Assembly: GCF_000422945.1 (NCBI RefSeq)
Contig: NZ_AUHA01000002.1
Location: forward strand, 1,488,001 to 1,552,000
Direction: 5' to 3'
DNA from: Daejeonella oryzae DSM 19973
Lineage (GTDB): Bacteria; Bacteroidota; Bacteroidia; Sphingobacteriales; Sphingobacteriaceae
DNA length: 64,000 nucleotides
The notes beneath the pieces were generated by a model. That model searched no databases. It was not told the origin of the DNA and saw only the letters and a program-made list of their open reading frames with translations. Below, piece after piece: positions 1-8,437 of this stretch. Every line of letters begins with the position of its first letter. Position 1 is the stretch's first letter. The translations under genes and the position numbers were made by a program.

Positions 1-24
1 GAAATTTTAGAAAGAGCTAAGTAA
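1..24 (+). CDS. rpsQ: 30S ribosomal protein S17, 3' end only (partial)
   Basis: The first 24 bases read as seven codons (EILERAK) and a TAA stop, ending one base before the rplN start. The short tail fits the C-terminus of S17, and rpsQ is the gene expected before rplN in the spc region. The call rests mostly on gene order because only seven residues are visible. Confidence 0.75.
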   Translation, partial: EILERAK

Positions 25-25
25 C

Positions 26-394
26 ATGGTACAACAGGAATCAAGACTGAATGTTGCTGACAACAGTGGAGCTAAAGAAGTTTTAGTGATCCGTGTTTTA
101 GGTGGTACCGGTAAGCGTTATGCATCCATAGGTGACAAAATAGTTGTTACAGTAAAAAGTGCGCTTCCATCAGGTAACATCAAAAAAGGAACTGTCTCTA
201 AGGCAGTTGTTGTGAGAACAAAAAAAGAAATAAGACGCAAAGACGGATCTTATATCCGCTTTGACGATAATGCAGCGGTATTATTGAATGCACAGGACGA
301 ACCGCGTGGAACACGTATCTTCGGCCCAGTTGCCAGAGAATTGCGTGAGAAACAATTCATGAAAATTGTATCACTAGCACCGGAGGTTTTGTAA
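26..394 (+). CDS. rplN: 50S ribosomal protein L14
   Basis: Full-length L14 (122 aa, the usual family length), beginning [17 protein letters not shown] and holding the conserved [13 protein letters not shown] and [11 protein letters not shown]-type segments (here [10 protein letters not shown]). L14 binds 23S rRNA and lies at the subunit interface. It follows rpsQ by one base and precedes rplX by one base, so it is co-transcribed and probably translationally coupled in the spc operon. Nothing unusual was seen. Confidence 0.98.
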   Translation: MVQQESRLNVADNSGAKEVLVIRVLGGTGKRYASIGDKIVVTVKSALPSGNIKKGTVSKAVVVRTKKEIRRKDGSYIRFDDNAAVLLNAQDEPRGTRIFGPVARELREKQFMKIVSLAPEVL

Positions 395-395
395 G

Positions 396-737
396 ATGAA
401 AAAGAAAGTAAACACACAACCTAAGTTGAAAATCCGTAAGGGTGACCTGGTAATGGTTATCGCCGGAGATTCTAAAGGTACACAAGGAAAGGTTTTAGAA
501 GTTTTGTTGGAAAAAAACAGAGCGATTGTAGAAGGTGCCAATATGGTATCTAAGCATACAAAACCAAGTGCGGCTACTCCAAACGGAGGAATCGTTAAAA
601 AAGAAGCTACGCTTCACGTTTCTAACCTGATGCTTATTGATGCCAAAACCGGCAAAACTACGCGTATTGGTAAAAAAAGAGATTCTGAAGGTAAATCAGT
701 TCGCATATCTAAAAAATCTGGGGAGGAAATTAAGTAA
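396..737 (+). CDS. rplX: 50S ribosomal protein L24
   Basis: L24 (113 aa) is an assembly-initiator protein of the large subunit. A KOW motif covers about residues 14-40 ([20 protein letters not shown]), followed by the conserved [12 protein letters not shown] stretch. It carries a short lysine-rich N-terminal addition and is slightly longer than the roughly 103-aa forms of other phyla. Its stop codon overlaps the rplE start by one base (TAATG), a typical coupling arrangement. Confidence 0.98.
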   Translation: MKKKVNTQPKLKIRKGDLVMVIAGDSKGTQGKVLEVLLEKNRAIVEGANMVSKHTKPSAATPNGGIVKKEATLHVSNLMLIDAKTGKTTRIGKKRDSEGKSVRISKKSGEEIK

Positions 738-1306
738 TGACTTACGTACCAAGATTAAAATCAAAATATAAAGAGGAAATCGTTACCGCTTTAAAGGATA
801 AATTCCAATATAAAAGCGTAATGCAGGTACCTCGCCTAAGTAAAATTGCCATCAACCAGGGTGTTGGTGCAGCAGTTACTGACAAGAAATTAATTGACAA
901 CTCTATTAAAGAGATGACAACTATTACCGGTCAGCAGGCCATTGCAACAAAATCAAAAAAGGATATCTCAAACTTTAAATTACGTAAAGGTATGCCAATT
1001 GGTGTACGTGTTACTTTACGTGATAACCAGATGTATGAGTTTCTAGATCGTTTGATCGCGGTAGCTTTACCTCGTATCCGTGATTTCAAAGGTATTAATG
1101 ATAAAGGTTTTGATGGCCGTGGTAACTACACATTAGGTGTTACTGAGCAGATCATTTTCCCTGAGATTAATATTGATCAGATCAACAAAATAATGGGTAT
1201 GGATATTACTTTTGTAACCACTGCAAAAACAGATGTTGAAGCATTGGAATTACTTAAGCAATTTGGTTTACCATTTAAGAATCAAACTCCAAATACAAAT
1301 CTATAA
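737..1306 (+). CDS. rplE: 50S ribosomal protein L5
   Basis: L5 (189 aa) binds 5S rRNA and contacts the P-site tRNA. The conserved N-terminal [20 protein letters not shown] and the central [17 protein letters not shown] and [10 protein letters not shown] segments are all present. It overlaps rplX and rpsN by one base at each end. In E. coli the S8 repressor site lies at the rplE start; no equivalent was recognised here, and the nearest structured non-coding stretch lies after rpsN. Confidence 0.98.
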   Translation: MTYVPRLKSKYKEEIVTALKDKFQYKSVMQVPRLSKIAINQGVGAAVTDKKLIDNSIKEMTTITGQQAIATKSKKDISNFKLRKGMPIGVRVTLRDNQMYEFLDRLIAVALPRIRDFKGINDKGFDGRGNYTLGVTEQIIFPEINIDQINKIMGMDITFVTTAKTDVEALELLKQFGLPFKNQTPNTNL

Positions 1307-1575
1307 TGGCTAAAGAAGGTGTAAAAGCACGCGACGTTAAACGTGCCAGATTAGTTGCTAAGTATGCTGACAAAAGAGCTGCAATGAAAGCGGCAGGTGA
1401 TTACGAAGGATTAGATAAATTGCCGAAGAATGCTTCTCCGGTACGTTTGCATAACCGTTGTAAGTTATCTGGTCGTCCACGCGGTTATATGCGTCAGTTT
1501 GGTATTTCACGTATTGTTTTCCGTGATATGGCCCTTGCAGGTAAAATTCCTGGTGTTAAAAAAGCAAGCTGGTAA
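1306..1575 (+). CDS. rpsN: 30S ribosomal protein S14 (zinc-independent form)
   Basis: S14 (89 aa) with the C-terminal [30 protein letters not shown] signature. The length and the lack of paired CxxC motifs place it in the longer, zinc-independent class rather than the roughly 61-aa zinc form. The start overlaps the rplE stop (TAATG). It is followed by a 131-bp gap, unusually long for this operon. Confidence 0.98.
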   Translation: MAKEGVKARDVKRARLVAKYADKRAAMKAAGDYEGLDKLPKNASPVRLHNRCKLSGRPRGYMRQFGISRIVFRDMALAGKIPGVKKASW

Positions 1576-1576
1576 A

Positions 1577-1692
1577 ATTAAAAGCAGGTTATAGGGTAAA
1601 GATTATTTCTAAAACCTGAAGCTGCCTGCTTTAATTAATAAAAATTAACCGATGTAAGGTCGCCCCGAATAGTTTGGGAAGGAAACCAACAT
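1577..1692 (+). promoter_or_regulatory. Structured intergenic element between rpsN and rpsH
   Basis: This gap holds two possible hairpins. The first pairs ATTAAAAGCAGG (1577-1588) with CCTGCTTTAAT (1625-1635), with an inner AGGTT/AACCT pairing (1586-1590 with 1613-1617). The second pairs GATGT (1651-1655) with ACATC (1688-1692) around a GGT...ACC extension and a CCCC...GGG core. Neither has a downstream T-run, so a leader or protein-binding site for rpsH and the genes below it is more likely than a terminator. Seen by eye, not folded. Confidence 0.45.
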
Positions 1693-1706
1693 CATAACTC
1701 AATAAA

Positions 1707-2105
1707 ATGAATACAGATCCAATAGCAGATTATCTTACAAGAGTAAGGAATGCCATTAAGGCCAACCACCGGGTTGTTGAAATTCCTGCATCAAACCTTA
1801 AAAAAGAAATGACTAAAGTTCTTTTTGATAAAGGTTATATCACAAATTATAAGTTTGAGGATACCGATCCGCAGGGAATAATTAAAATTGCACTGAAGTA
1901 TAACCCCATTACAAAAATACCTGCTATACGCACAATTTCACGTGTAAGTAAACCTGGTTTAAGAAAGTATGCTGGTGTTGCAAATATGCCACGTGTATTA
2001 AACGGTTTAGGGATCGCTATCCTTTCTACTTCTAAAGGTGTAATGACTGATAAAGAAGCTAGAAACCTTAATATTGGTGGCGAAGTTTTATGTTACGTTT
2101 ATTAA
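1707..2105 (+). CDS. rpsH: 30S ribosomal protein S8
   Basis: S8 (132 aa) starts MNTDPIADYLTRVRNAIKA and ends with the conserved STSKGVMTDKEARNLNIGGEVLCYVY. It binds the central domain of 16S rRNA and, in E. coli, represses its own operon. It is the first gene after the long structured gap 1576-1706. A purine-rich GGAGG (2108-2112) between this gene and rplF is one of the few clear Shine-Dalgarno-like sites here; Bacteroidota generally use weak ones. Confidence 0.98.
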   Translation: MNTDPIADYLTRVRNAIKANHRVVEIPASNLKKEMTKVLFDKGYITNYKFEDTDPQGIIKIALKYNPITKIPAIRTISRVSKPGLRKYAGVANMPRVLNGLGIAILSTSKGVMTDKEARNLNIGGEVLCYVY

Positions 2106-2119
2106 TAGGAGGATAAGAG

Positions 2120-2677
2120 ATGTCAAGAATAGGAAAAGCGCCAATAAGTATTCCTTCGGGAGTAACTATTACAGTTTCTGATGATAATTTAGTTACAGTA
2201 AAAGGGCCAAAGGGAGAATTAACTCAGAAAGTAGATTCAGAAATGATTCTTACCCAGGAAGACGGAACCCTTACAGTTTCACGTCCTTCAGAACAAAAAC
2301 GTCATAAAGCATTGCACGGCTTATACCGTTCATTAATTAATAACATGGTTTTGGGTGTAACTGAAGGTTACAAAACTCAGCAGGAGCTAGTAGGTGTAGG
2401 TTACCGTGCAACCACCAATGGTAATACATTGGATATGGTTTTGGGATTTTCTCACCATTATGTGTTTGAGTTACCTAAAGAAATCACAGTTACTACAACT
2501 GCAGATAAGGGTAAGAACCCAACCATCATTTTAGAAAGTATCGACAAACAATTATTAGGACAAGTAGCAGCAAAAATACGTTCGTTACGTGCTCCTGAGC
2601 CTTACAAAGGTAAAGGTATCAAGTTTGTAGGTGAAGTGTTAAGAAGAAAAGCTGGTAAATCAGCCGCTAAAAAATAA
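2120..2677 (+). CDS. rplF: 50S ribosomal protein L6
   Basis: L6 (185 aa) near the factor-binding site of the large subunit. It shows the two-fold repeated L6 domain: the N-terminal [15 protein letters not shown] segment and the C-terminal [29 protein letters not shown], close to the usual [11 protein letters not shown] signature. It sits 14 bp after rpsH and 5 bp before rplR. Confidence 0.98.
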   Translation: MSRIGKAPISIPSGVTITVSDDNLVTVKGPKGELTQKVDSEMILTQEDGTLTVSRPSEQKRHKALHGLYRSLINNMVLGVTEGYKTQQELVGVGYRATTNGNTLDMVLGFSHHYVFELPKEITVTTTADKGKNPTIILESIDKQLLGQVAAKIRSLRAPEPYKGKGIKFVGEVLRRKAGKSAAKK

Positions 2678-2682
2678 TCATC

Positions 2683-3036
2683 ATGGCAGGAATTAAATTA
2701 TCTCGCAGAGAGCGAATAAAAAGAGGAATCAGAAAGAGATTAACCGGTTCTGCTGAGCGCCCGCGTTTATCTGTATACAGAAGTAACAAAGGAATTTATG
2801 CTCAAATTATCGATGATAATAGCGGCTTAACCATTGTTTCAGCATCATCTTTATCTAAAGATTTTACTGCTGAAGGAAATAAATCTGAGCAATCAAAAGC
2901 AGTTGGAAAAGCAGTAGCTGAAAAAGCTCTTGCAGCCGGTGTTAGTCAGGTAGTTTTCGATCGTAATGGTTATTTATATCATGGCCGCATCAAGTCATTG
3001 GCTGAAGGTGCACGTGAAGCTGGTTTAATATTTTAA
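2683..3036 (+). CDS. rplR: 50S ribosomal protein L18
   Basis: L18 (117 aa), a 5S rRNA-binding protein that works with L5. The basic N-terminus [41 protein letters not shown] and the C-terminal [26 protein letters not shown] match the family end to end. It lies between rplF and rpsE with spacers of 5 and 12 bp. Confidence 0.98.
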   Translation: MAGIKLSRRERIKRGIRKRLTGSAERPRLSVYRSNKGIYAQIIDDNSGLTIVSASSLSKDFTAEGNKSEQSKAVGKAVAEKALAAGVSQVVFDRNGYLYHGRIKSLAEGAREAGLIF

Positions 3037-3048
3037 TCTGAAACAGAG

Positions 3049-3567
3049 ATGTCAACTATCAATATAAAAAGAGTAAAAACAAGCGAAATTGAATTGAAAG
3101 ATCGCTTAGTTAGTATCCAGCGTGTTGCTAAAGTTACTAAGGGCGGGCGTACATTCAGTTTTTCAGCTATCGTAGTGGTAGGTGATGAGAACGGTGTTGT
3201 AGGATACGGACTTGGTAAAGCAAAAGAAGTTACTGAGGCAATTGCCAAAGGAATTGATGATGCGAAAAAGAATCTGGTTAAAGTTCCAATTATTAACGGA
3301 ACAGTACCTCACGAGCAAGTAGGTAAATATTCAGGTGGTTTTGTATTTATCAAACCAGCTGCAAATGGTACCGGAGTTATTGCTGGTGGTGCAATGCGTG
3401 CAGTTTTAGAGAGTGCAGGTGTTCACAACGTATTAGCAAAATCAAAAGGATCATCTAACCCGCACAACGTGGTTAAAGCAACTGTATTAGCACTTTCACA
3501 AATGCGTGATGCTTATACTGTAGCTCAGCACCGTGGTGTTGATTTAAAGAAAGTATTTAACGGATAA
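3049..3567 (+). CDS. rpsE: 30S ribosomal protein S5
   Basis: S5 (172 aa) takes part in decoding fidelity. The N-terminal double-stranded-RNA-binding-like domain (about residues 18-80, [19 protein letters not shown] then [10 protein letters not shown]) is followed by the C-terminal domain with [14 protein letters not shown] and [11 protein letters not shown]. Length and order are normal. rpmD begins 4 bp downstream. Confidence 0.98.
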   Translation: MSTINIKRVKTSEIELKDRLVSIQRVAKVTKGGRTFSFSAIVVVGDENGVVGYGLGKAKEVTEAIAKGIDDAKKNLVKVPIINGTVPHEQVGKYSGGFVFIKPAANGTGVIAGGAMRAVLESAGVHNVLAKSKGSSNPHNVVKATVLALSQMRDAYTVAQHRGVDLKKVFNG

Positions 3568-3571
3568 GCAC

Positions 3572-3751
3572 ATGGCTAAAATTAAAATCACTCAAATCAA
3601 AAGCGTTATCGACAGAAGCGAGCGCCAGAAAAGAACCATGCAGGCTTTAGGTTTAAGAAAAATAAATCACTCTGTAGAGGTTGAAGCCAATCCGGCAATT
3701 ATCGGAATGGTTAGAAAAGTAAACCATTTGGTAGCTGTAGAAGCTATTTAA
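3572..3751 (+). CDS. rpmD: 50S ribosomal protein L30
   Basis: A 59-aa ORF read by hand: it starts MAKIKITQIKSVIDR and ends NHLVAVEAI before TAA. The L30 signature is visible (KSVIDRSERQKRTMQALGL). It occupies the gap between rpsE and rplO where rpmD always lies in this operon. ATG 3572 is 4 bp after the rpsE stop and gives the expected family length. Confidence 0.96.
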   Translation: MAKIKITQIKSVIDRSERQKRTMQALGLRKINHSVEVEANPAIIGMVRKVNHLVAVEAI

Positions 3752-3753
3752 TT

Positions 3754-3783
3754 ATTGAAACTGTTTTTTTAAACAGTTTCAAT
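3754..3783 (+). repeat. Perfect inverted repeat between rpmD and rplO
   Basis: ATTGAAACTGTTT (3754-3766) and AAACAGTTTCAAT (3771-3783) are 13-base arms that pair perfectly around a four-T loop. No long T-run follows, and rplO continues in the same direction. It could be a partial terminator, an mRNA-stability hairpin or a processing site inside the ribosomal operon. Confidence 0.6.
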
Positions 3784-3845
3784 TTATTTATTTATCGTTG
3801 TCCCTGATTAGTGAAAGCGAAGGGCACATAAAAAAGTTTGAAATA

Positions 3846-4292
3846 ATGAACTTAAGTAATTTAAAACCTGCAGAAGGTTCTACAAAAAATAGAAAAAGAA
3901 TTGGTCGTGGTACCGGTTCTGGTCGTGGCGGAACATCTACACGTGGTCATAAAGGTGCCGGATCTCGTTCTGGTTACAAAAGCAAAGTAGGATTTGAAGG
4001 TGGTCAGATGCCATTACAGCGTCGTGTACCTAAGGTAGGATTTAACCCGATTAATCGTGTTGAATATGTTTCCATTAACCTGGATGCCTTACAAGCTCTT
4101 GCTGAGAAATTCAACCTGACAACTATTGATTTCAATACGTTTAAAGAACACGGATTAGCATCAAAAAATGATCTGATCAAAGTTTTAGGACGTGGAGAAT
4201 TAACAGCAAAGTTAGAAATTACAGCCCATGCATTTTCAGCAACTGCTCAAAAAGCAATTGAAACTGCAGGTGGTGCAATCGTAAAATTGTAA
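3846..4292 (+). CDS. rplO: 50S ribosomal protein L15
   Basis: L15 (148 aa from this start). ATG 3846 was chosen because the protein then begins [20 protein letters not shown], the normal L15 N-terminus. The in-frame TTG at 3798 would add 16 unconserved residues. The glycine/arginine-rich segment [24 protein letters not shown] at about residues 20-43 is diagnostic. secY follows after 3 bp. Confidence 0.96.
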   Translation: MNLSNLKPAEGSTKNRKRIGRGTGSGRGGTSTRGHKGAGSRSGYKSKVGFEGGQMPLQRRVPKVGFNPINRVEYVSINLDALQALAEKFNLTTIDFNTFKEHGLASKNDLIKVLGRGELTAKLEITAHAFSATAQKAIETAGGAIVKL

Positions 4293-4295
4293 TAC

Positions 4296-5621
4296 ATGAA
4301 GAAGCTGTTCACAACTTTATCCAACATCTGGAAAATTGACGACTTAAGAGCTAGAATTTTATTCACGCTCTTATGTCTTTTAGTTTATAGGATAGGATCA
4401 TTTATTGTATTGCCGGGTGTAGATCATAACACTCTGCAAACTGAAGCAAAAGAAGGTTTATTAGGTTTGTTGAACATGTTTGCCGGAGGCTCTTTTTCCA
4501 GAGCTTCTATCTTCGCTCTGGGTGTAATGCCTTATATTTCTGCCTCTATTGTTGTGCAGTTATTAGGTATTGCGGTTCCTTATTTCCAGAAGTTGCAGAA
4601 AGAAGGTGAAAGCGGTCGTAAGAAAATTAATCAGCTAACCCGTTACCTCACGTTGGTTATTACAGCATTACAAGCTGTAGCATACGTAAGATCACAAATT
4701 AGTCCGGATGCCCGGATGATGTCTGAGCCATTATTCACTATATCTTCAATGGTTATTTTAACTGCAGGTACTATGTTCATCATGTGGCTTGGAGAAAAAA
4801 TTACTGATAAAGGTATTGGTAATGGAATCTCAATTTTGATCATGGTGGGTATCATCGCTCAGTTACCGTTTGGTGTGAGTTCTGAATTTATCTCACGTAT
4901 GGGTGGCCAGGGTGGTTTAGTTCCATTTATCGTAGAGATTGCTGTTTTGTTTTTAGTAGTTATGTTCACTATCCTGATAGTGCAGGGAGTACGTAAAATA
5001 CCTGTTCAGTATGCAAAAAAGATTGTTGGAAATAAACAATATGGTGGTGTTCGTCAGTACATTCCTTTAAAGGTAAATGCAGCGGGTGTAATGCCTATCA
5101 TTTTTGCTCAGGCAATTATGTTTGTACCAGCAACAGTCGGACAATTTTTTCCGGGTGCTCAATCATCATTTTTAGCTTCTTTCAGTGATTATACATCTTT
5201 AACTTATAACCTGACTTTCGCTTTCATGATCATCGCCTTTACGTTCTTCTACACTGCCATAACCGTTAATCCGGTTCAAATGTCAGATGATATGAAAAAG
5301 AACGGTGGATTTGTACCGGGAGTTAAACCAGGTAAAACAACTGGAGATTATATTGATTCTGTGATTTCAAAAATTACGTTACCCGGATCTATATTTCTTG
5401 CTATAATCGCAATCATGCCATCTATAGCTATCATCTTCGGTGTTAACAGTCAATTTGCTCACTTCTTTGGAGGAACATCACTGTTAATTCTTGTAGGAGT
5501 TGTTTTAGATACTTTACAGCAAATTGAAAGTCACTTGTTAATGCGTCATTACGATGGATTAATGAAAACCGGACGGATTAAAGGTCGTTCACCAGTTGCT
5601 GCAGGTGGTCCTGTAATATAA
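4296..5621 (+). CDS. secY: Preprotein translocase channel subunit SecY
   Basis: SecY (441 aa) forms the SecYEG protein-conducting channel in the inner membrane. About ten hydrophobic segments are visible, with the conserved N-terminal ILFTLLCLLVYRIGSFIVLPGVD, the plug-region GLLNMFAGGSFSRASIFALGVMPYI, and the C-terminal loop GLMKTGRIKGRSP. It lies between rplO (3-bp gap) and map (5-bp gap), the standard spc-operon order. Confidence 0.98.
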   Translation: MKKLFTTLSNIWKIDDLRARILFTLLCLLVYRIGSFIVLPGVDHNTLQTEAKEGLLGLLNMFAGGSFSRASIFALGVMPYISASIVVQLLGIAVPYFQKLQKEGESGRKKINQLTRYLTLVITALQAVAYVRSQISPDARMMSEPLFTISSMVILTAGTMFIMWLGEKITDKGIGNGISILIMVGIIAQLPFGVSSEFISRMGGQGGLVPFIVEIAVLFLVVMFTILIVQGVRKIPVQYAKKIVGNKQYGGVRQYIPLKVNAAGVMPIIFAQAIMFVPATVGQFFPGAQSSFLASFSDYTSLTYNLTFAFMIIAFTFFYTAITVNPVQMSDDMKKNGGFVPGVKPGKTTGDYIDSVISKITLPGSIFLAIIAIMPSIAIIFGVNSQFAHFFGGTSLLILVGVVLDTLQQIESHLLMRHYDGLMKTGRIKGRSPVAAGGPVI

Positions 5622-5626
5622 AACGA

Positions 5627-6412
5627 ATGTCTAAGATTTATTATAAGTCTGTCGAAGAGATAGAACTCATAAGAGAAAGTTCTTTACTTGTTGCTAAAAC
5701 ACTGGGGGAAATTGCGAAAGTAATCAGACCAGGGATTCAAACTATAGAATTAAATAATCTGGCTGAAACTTTCATCCGTGATAATGGAGGAGTTCCTGCC
5801 TTTTTAAACTACAGTGGTTTTCCTTATTCTTTGTGTATTTCATTAAACGACCAGGTAGTTCATGGATTTCCCGGCACGTATGAATTAAAGGATGGTGATA
5901 TAGTTTCGGTTGACTGTGGCGTCATTCTCAATAAATATTTTGGAGATTCGGCTTATACTTTTGCTATTGGTGAAGTTAAACCCGAAACTCTGCAGCTGAT
6001 GAAGGTTACACAGGAATGTCTGGATCTGGGAATTCAAAAAGCAGTTGTTGGAATGCGGACCGGTGATATTGGTTATGCTGTTCAGGAACATGCTGAAAAG
6101 AATGGCTTTGGTGTAGTTAAGGAATTGGTTGGTCATGGAGTTGGAATAAAGCTTCATGAAAAACCCGAAGTTCCAAATTACGGTAAACGTGGTTCGGGCA
6201 TCAAGCTGGAAGAAGGAATGGTCATTGCCATTGAACCTATGATTAATGCCGGTCGTGCCGGTGTTAAGTTTTGGAAAGATGGCTGGACTGTTAGCAGTAT
6301 AGATGGTAAACCTTCAGCACATTACGAACATACAATCGCTGTAAAAAAGGGTAAAGCAGATATTCTATCAACATTTAGTTACGTTGAAGAAGTTTTAAAA
6401 CAAAAACAATAA
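5627..6412 (+). CDS. map: Type I methionine aminopeptidase
   Basis: This enzyme (261 aa) removes the N-terminal Met from new proteins. The dinuclear-metal ligands are visible: Asp in VSVDCGV, Asp in FGDSAYTF, His in GHGVGIKLHE, Glu in AIEPMI and Glu in HYEHTIAV. It lacks the N-terminal zinc-finger extension of some MetAPs. It lies 5 bp after secY. The following gap holds a promoter-like box before infA. Confidence 0.97.
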   Translation: MSKIYYKSVEEIELIRESSLLVAKTLGEIAKVIRPGIQTIELNNLAETFIRDNGGVPAFLNYSGFPYSLCISLNDQVVHGFPGTYELKDGDIVSVDCGVILNKYFGDSAYTFAIGEVKPETLQLMKVTQECLDLGIQKAVVGMRTGDIGYAVQEHAEKNGFGVVKELVGHGVGIKLHEKPEVPNYGKRGSGIKLEEGMVIAIEPMINAGRAGVKFWKDGWTVSSIDGKPSAHYEHTIAVKKGKADILSTFSYVEEVLKQKQ

Positions 6413-6430
6413 AAAGTTAATATTTTTATT

Positions 6431-6438
6431 TAATTTTG
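6431..6438 (+). promoter_or_regulatory. Putative -7 box upstream of infA
   Basis: TAATTTTG matches the Bacteroidota sigma-A -7 consensus TAnnTTTG. No TTG at the usual -33 position was found. A 10-bp palindrome CCCGTACGGG (6443-6452) lies just downstream, near the expected transcript start. This would give infA-rpmJ and the alpha-operon genes a promoter separate from the spc operon. Confidence 0.5.
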
Positions 6439-6484
6439 CCGACCCGTACGGGCGGGGCTAATTGAGTAGAAATCAATAAAATAT

Positions 6485-6703
6485 ATGGCCAAACAGGCTT
6501 CGATTGAACAAGACGGAATTATAAGAGAGGCATTGTCTAATGCAATGTTTCGTGTGGAGTTAGAAAACGGACACGAGATTATTGCTCATATTTCCGGTAA
6601 AATGAGGATGCACTACATCAAAATTTTACCAGGTGATAAGGTAAAGCTGGAAATGTCTCCATATGATTTAAGTAAAGGCAGAATAACTTATAGATATAAA
6701 TAA
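6485..6703 (+). CDS. infA: Translation initiation factor IF-1
   Basis: IF-1 (72 aa) is a single S1/OB-fold protein that binds the ribosomal A site during initiation. It shows [54 protein letters not shown], nearly identical to the family consensus. rpmJ starts one base after its stop, so the two are probably translated in tandem. Confidence 0.98.
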   Translation: MAKQASIEQDGIIREALSNAMFRVELENGHEIIAHISGKMRMHYIKILPGDKVKLEMSPYDLSKGRITYRYK

Positions 6704-6704
6704 G

Positions 6705-6821
6705 ATGAAAGTAAGAGCATCAATAAAAAAGCGTAGTGCTGATTGCAAAATCATTCGCCGTAAAGGTGTACTTTATGTGATCAACAAAAAGAACCCAAAG
6801 TATAAACAACGTCAAGGATAA
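6705..6821 (+). CDS. rpmJ: 50S ribosomal protein L36, zinc-less variant
   Basis: A 38-aa ORF read by hand, starting [21 protein letters not shown] and ending [10 protein letters not shown]. It aligns end to end with L36. Of the usual zinc-binding set (three Cys and one His) only Cys14 remains: the first Cys is Ser, the third is Asn and the His is Tyr. It is therefore a C-minus form that should not bind zinc through the classical site. It follows infA by one base. Confidence 0.95.
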   Translation: MKVRASIKKRSADCKIIRRKGVLYVINKKNPKYKQRQG

Positions 6822-6839
6822 CAAGAATTTAAGGTTTTG

Positions 6840-6871
6840 GATTTACGAACTGCGATTGTTCAGCGTAAATC
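6840..6871 (+). promoter_or_regulatory. Hairpin in the rpsM leader
   Basis: GATTTACG (6840-6847) pairs perfectly with CGTAAATC (6864-6871), with an inner CTG/CAG pairing. A further copy of CGTAAATCT follows at about 6878-6886. The element fills the 83-bp gap between rpmJ and rpsM and has no T-run. It may be a ribosomal-protein leader of the alpha operon or a member of the short GATTT-rich repeats seen elsewhere in the window. Confidence 0.4.
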
Positions 6872-6904
6872 TGGAATCGTAAATCTTAATCGCTAAATAG
6901 AAAT

Positions 6905-7282
6905 ATGGCAAGGATAGCAGGTATTGATTTACCAAGAAACAAAAGAGGAGAGATCGGACTTACTTACATTTTCGGTATCGGCAAGGCAACTGCACAACGC
7001 ATTTTGAATACTGCTGATATTAGTTATGATGTAAAAGTAGAAGAATGGACCGATGATCAGTTAGCGGCAATTCGTGGTTTAATTAACGACGAAATTAAAG
7101 TTGAGGGAGCTTTACGTTCAGAAATTCAGTTAAACATCAAGCGTTTAATGGATATCGGATGTTACCGCGGTCTTCGTCACCGTAAGGGATTACCAGTTCG
7201 TGGTCAGCGTACCAAAAACAACTCACGTACACGTAAGGGTAAACGTAAAACAGTGGCAAACAAAAAGAAGGCTACTAAATAA
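6905..7282 (+). CDS. rpsM: 30S ribosomal protein S13
   Basis: S13 (125 aa), at the head of the small subunit and in contact with the P-site tRNA. It shows [26 protein letters not shown] at the N-terminus and [28 protein letters not shown] near the C-terminus, both diagnostic. It is the first gene of the alpha-operon segment and precedes rpsK by 13 bp. Confidence 0.98.
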   Translation: MARIAGIDLPRNKRGEIGLTYIFGIGKATAQRILNTADISYDVKVEEWTDDQLAAIRGLINDEIKVEGALRSEIQLNIKRLMDIGCYRGLRHRKGLPVRGQRTKNNSRTRKGKRKTVANKKKATK

Positions 7283-7295
7283 TAATTGATAGATA

Positions 7296-7685
7296 ATGGC
7301 TAAAACTAAAAAAGTAACCAAAAAGCGTATAGTTATTGTTGAGCCGGTAGGTGAGGCGCACGTAAATGCAACATTCAACAATATTATAATTACCTTAACC
7401 AATACTCAGGGACAAACTATTTCATGGTCGTCTGCTGGTAAAATGGGCTTTAAAGGTTCAAAGAAAAATACTCCATATGCTGCTGGTCAGGCTGCTGGTG
7501 ATTGTGCTAAAGTAGCTCATGATCTTGGTTTGCGTAAAGTAGAAGTATTTGTAAAAGGTCCTGGATCTGGTCGTGAATCAGCTATTCGTACTTTGCAAAC
7601 TTCAGGTATTGAAGTAACTACAATAAAGGATATTACACCGCTTCCACACAACGGTTGTCGTCCTCCAAAAAGAAGAAGAGTTTAA
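7296..7685 (+). CDS. rpsK: 30S ribosomal protein S11
   Basis: S11 (129 aa) of the small-subunit platform. Conserved segments include [60 protein letters not shown] and the basic end [10 protein letters not shown]. The lysine-rich N-terminal extension is short. A 71-bp structured gap separates it from rpsD. Confidence 0.98.
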   Translation: MAKTKKVTKKRIVIVEPVGEAHVNATFNNIIITLTNTQGQTISWSSAGKMGFKGSKKNTPYAAGQAAGDCAKVAHDLGLRKVEVFVKGPGSGRESAIRTLQTSGIEVTTIKDITPLPHNGCRPPKRRRV

Positions 7686-7698
7686 TTTTAATTAATCA

Positions 7699-7749
7699 GT
7701 TTTAAAGCTAAGATTCTCCTGGCACAGGTCGGGATGATACTTTAAAAAC
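7699..7749 (+). promoter_or_regulatory. Structured leader upstream of rpsD (candidate S4-binding element)
   Basis: GTTTTAAAG (7699-7707) pairs with CTTTAAAAAC (7740-7749) with one bulged A. They enclose a smaller hairpin, CCTG-GCA-CAGG, flanked by TCT and TCGGGA. It ends 7 bases before the rpsD start. S4 autoregulates the alpha operon in several phyla, so an S4-responsive leader is plausible. This was seen by eye; no covariance model was tested. Confidence 0.45.
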
Positions 7750-7756
7750 ACACAAC

Positions 7757-8365
7757 ATGGCAAGATATACCGGACCAAAGTCCAAAATAGCCCGTAGATT
7801 CAGAGAACCAATTTTCGGTCCTGATAAGGCATTAGAAAGAAAAAATTATCCTCCGGGAATGCACGGTACCTCCAGAAAAAGAGGTAAGCAATCAGAATAT
7901 GCTGTGCAGTTAATGGAGAAGCAAAAAGTGAAGCATACGTATGGTGTGTTAGAGCGTTACTTCGAAAACCTGTTTCACAAATCTTCTGCTAAAGAAGGTA
8001 TAACAGGAGATAACCTTTTAAAATTCCTGGAAGCACGTTTGGATAATACTGTTTATCGTTTAGGCATTGCTCCAACCCGTTCAGCTGCCCGTCAGTTAGT
8101 TGGTCACAAGCACATTACTGTAAACGGTGAGATTGTAAATATCGCTTCTTACTCATTACGTGCCGGCGATATCGTTGCTGTACGTGAGCGTTCAAAATCA
8201 TTAGAAGCAGTTACACAATCTGTAGCAGGCAAAATGATTAATAAATATAGTTGGTTAGAGTGGGATGCAAACAGCTTAACAGGCAAATTCCTGAATTATC
8301 CAAGTCGTGATGAGATTCCTGAAAATATCAAGGAAAACCTTATCGTCGAATTGTACTCTAAGTAA
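7757..8365 (+). CDS. rpsD: 30S ribosomal protein S4
   Basis: S4 (202 aa) is a 16S rRNA assembly-initiator protein and, in many bacteria, the repressor of its operon. It starts [34 protein letters not shown]. The S4 RNA-binding domain covers about residues 94-155 ([32 protein letters not shown]). There are no N-terminal zinc-binding cysteines, so it is the C-minus form. rpoA follows after a 72-bp gap with a hairpin. Confidence 0.98.
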   Translation: MARYTGPKSKIARRFREPIFGPDKALERKNYPPGMHGTSRKRGKQSEYAVQLMEKQKVKHTYGVLERYFENLFHKSSAKEGITGDNLLKFLEARLDNTVYRLGIAPTRSAARQLVGHKHITVNGEIVNIASYSLRAGDIVAVRERSKSLEAVTQSVAGKMINKYSWLEWDANSLTGKFLNYPSRDEIPENIKENLIVELYSK

Positions 8366-8370
8366 TAATA

Positions 8371-8399
8371 GATCCGGAGCTGTTTTTACAGTCCGGATC
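8371..8399 (+). repeat. Hairpin between rpsD and rpoA
   Basis: GATCCGGA...CTG (8371-8382) pairs with CAG...TCCGGATC (8389-8399) around a T-rich loop, with one unpaired G. It is GC-rich and stable but is followed by only a short GTTT, so attenuation or transcript processing inside the alpha operon is more likely than full termination. Confidence 0.5.
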
Positions 8400-8437
8400 A
8401 GTTTAATATTAACAAATACATTTAACAAAAATAGTAA

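Noticed and set aside
3798-3845. TTG start for rplO adding 16 residues
   Set aside because: The added residues are not L15-like; ATG 3846 gives the normal N-terminus.
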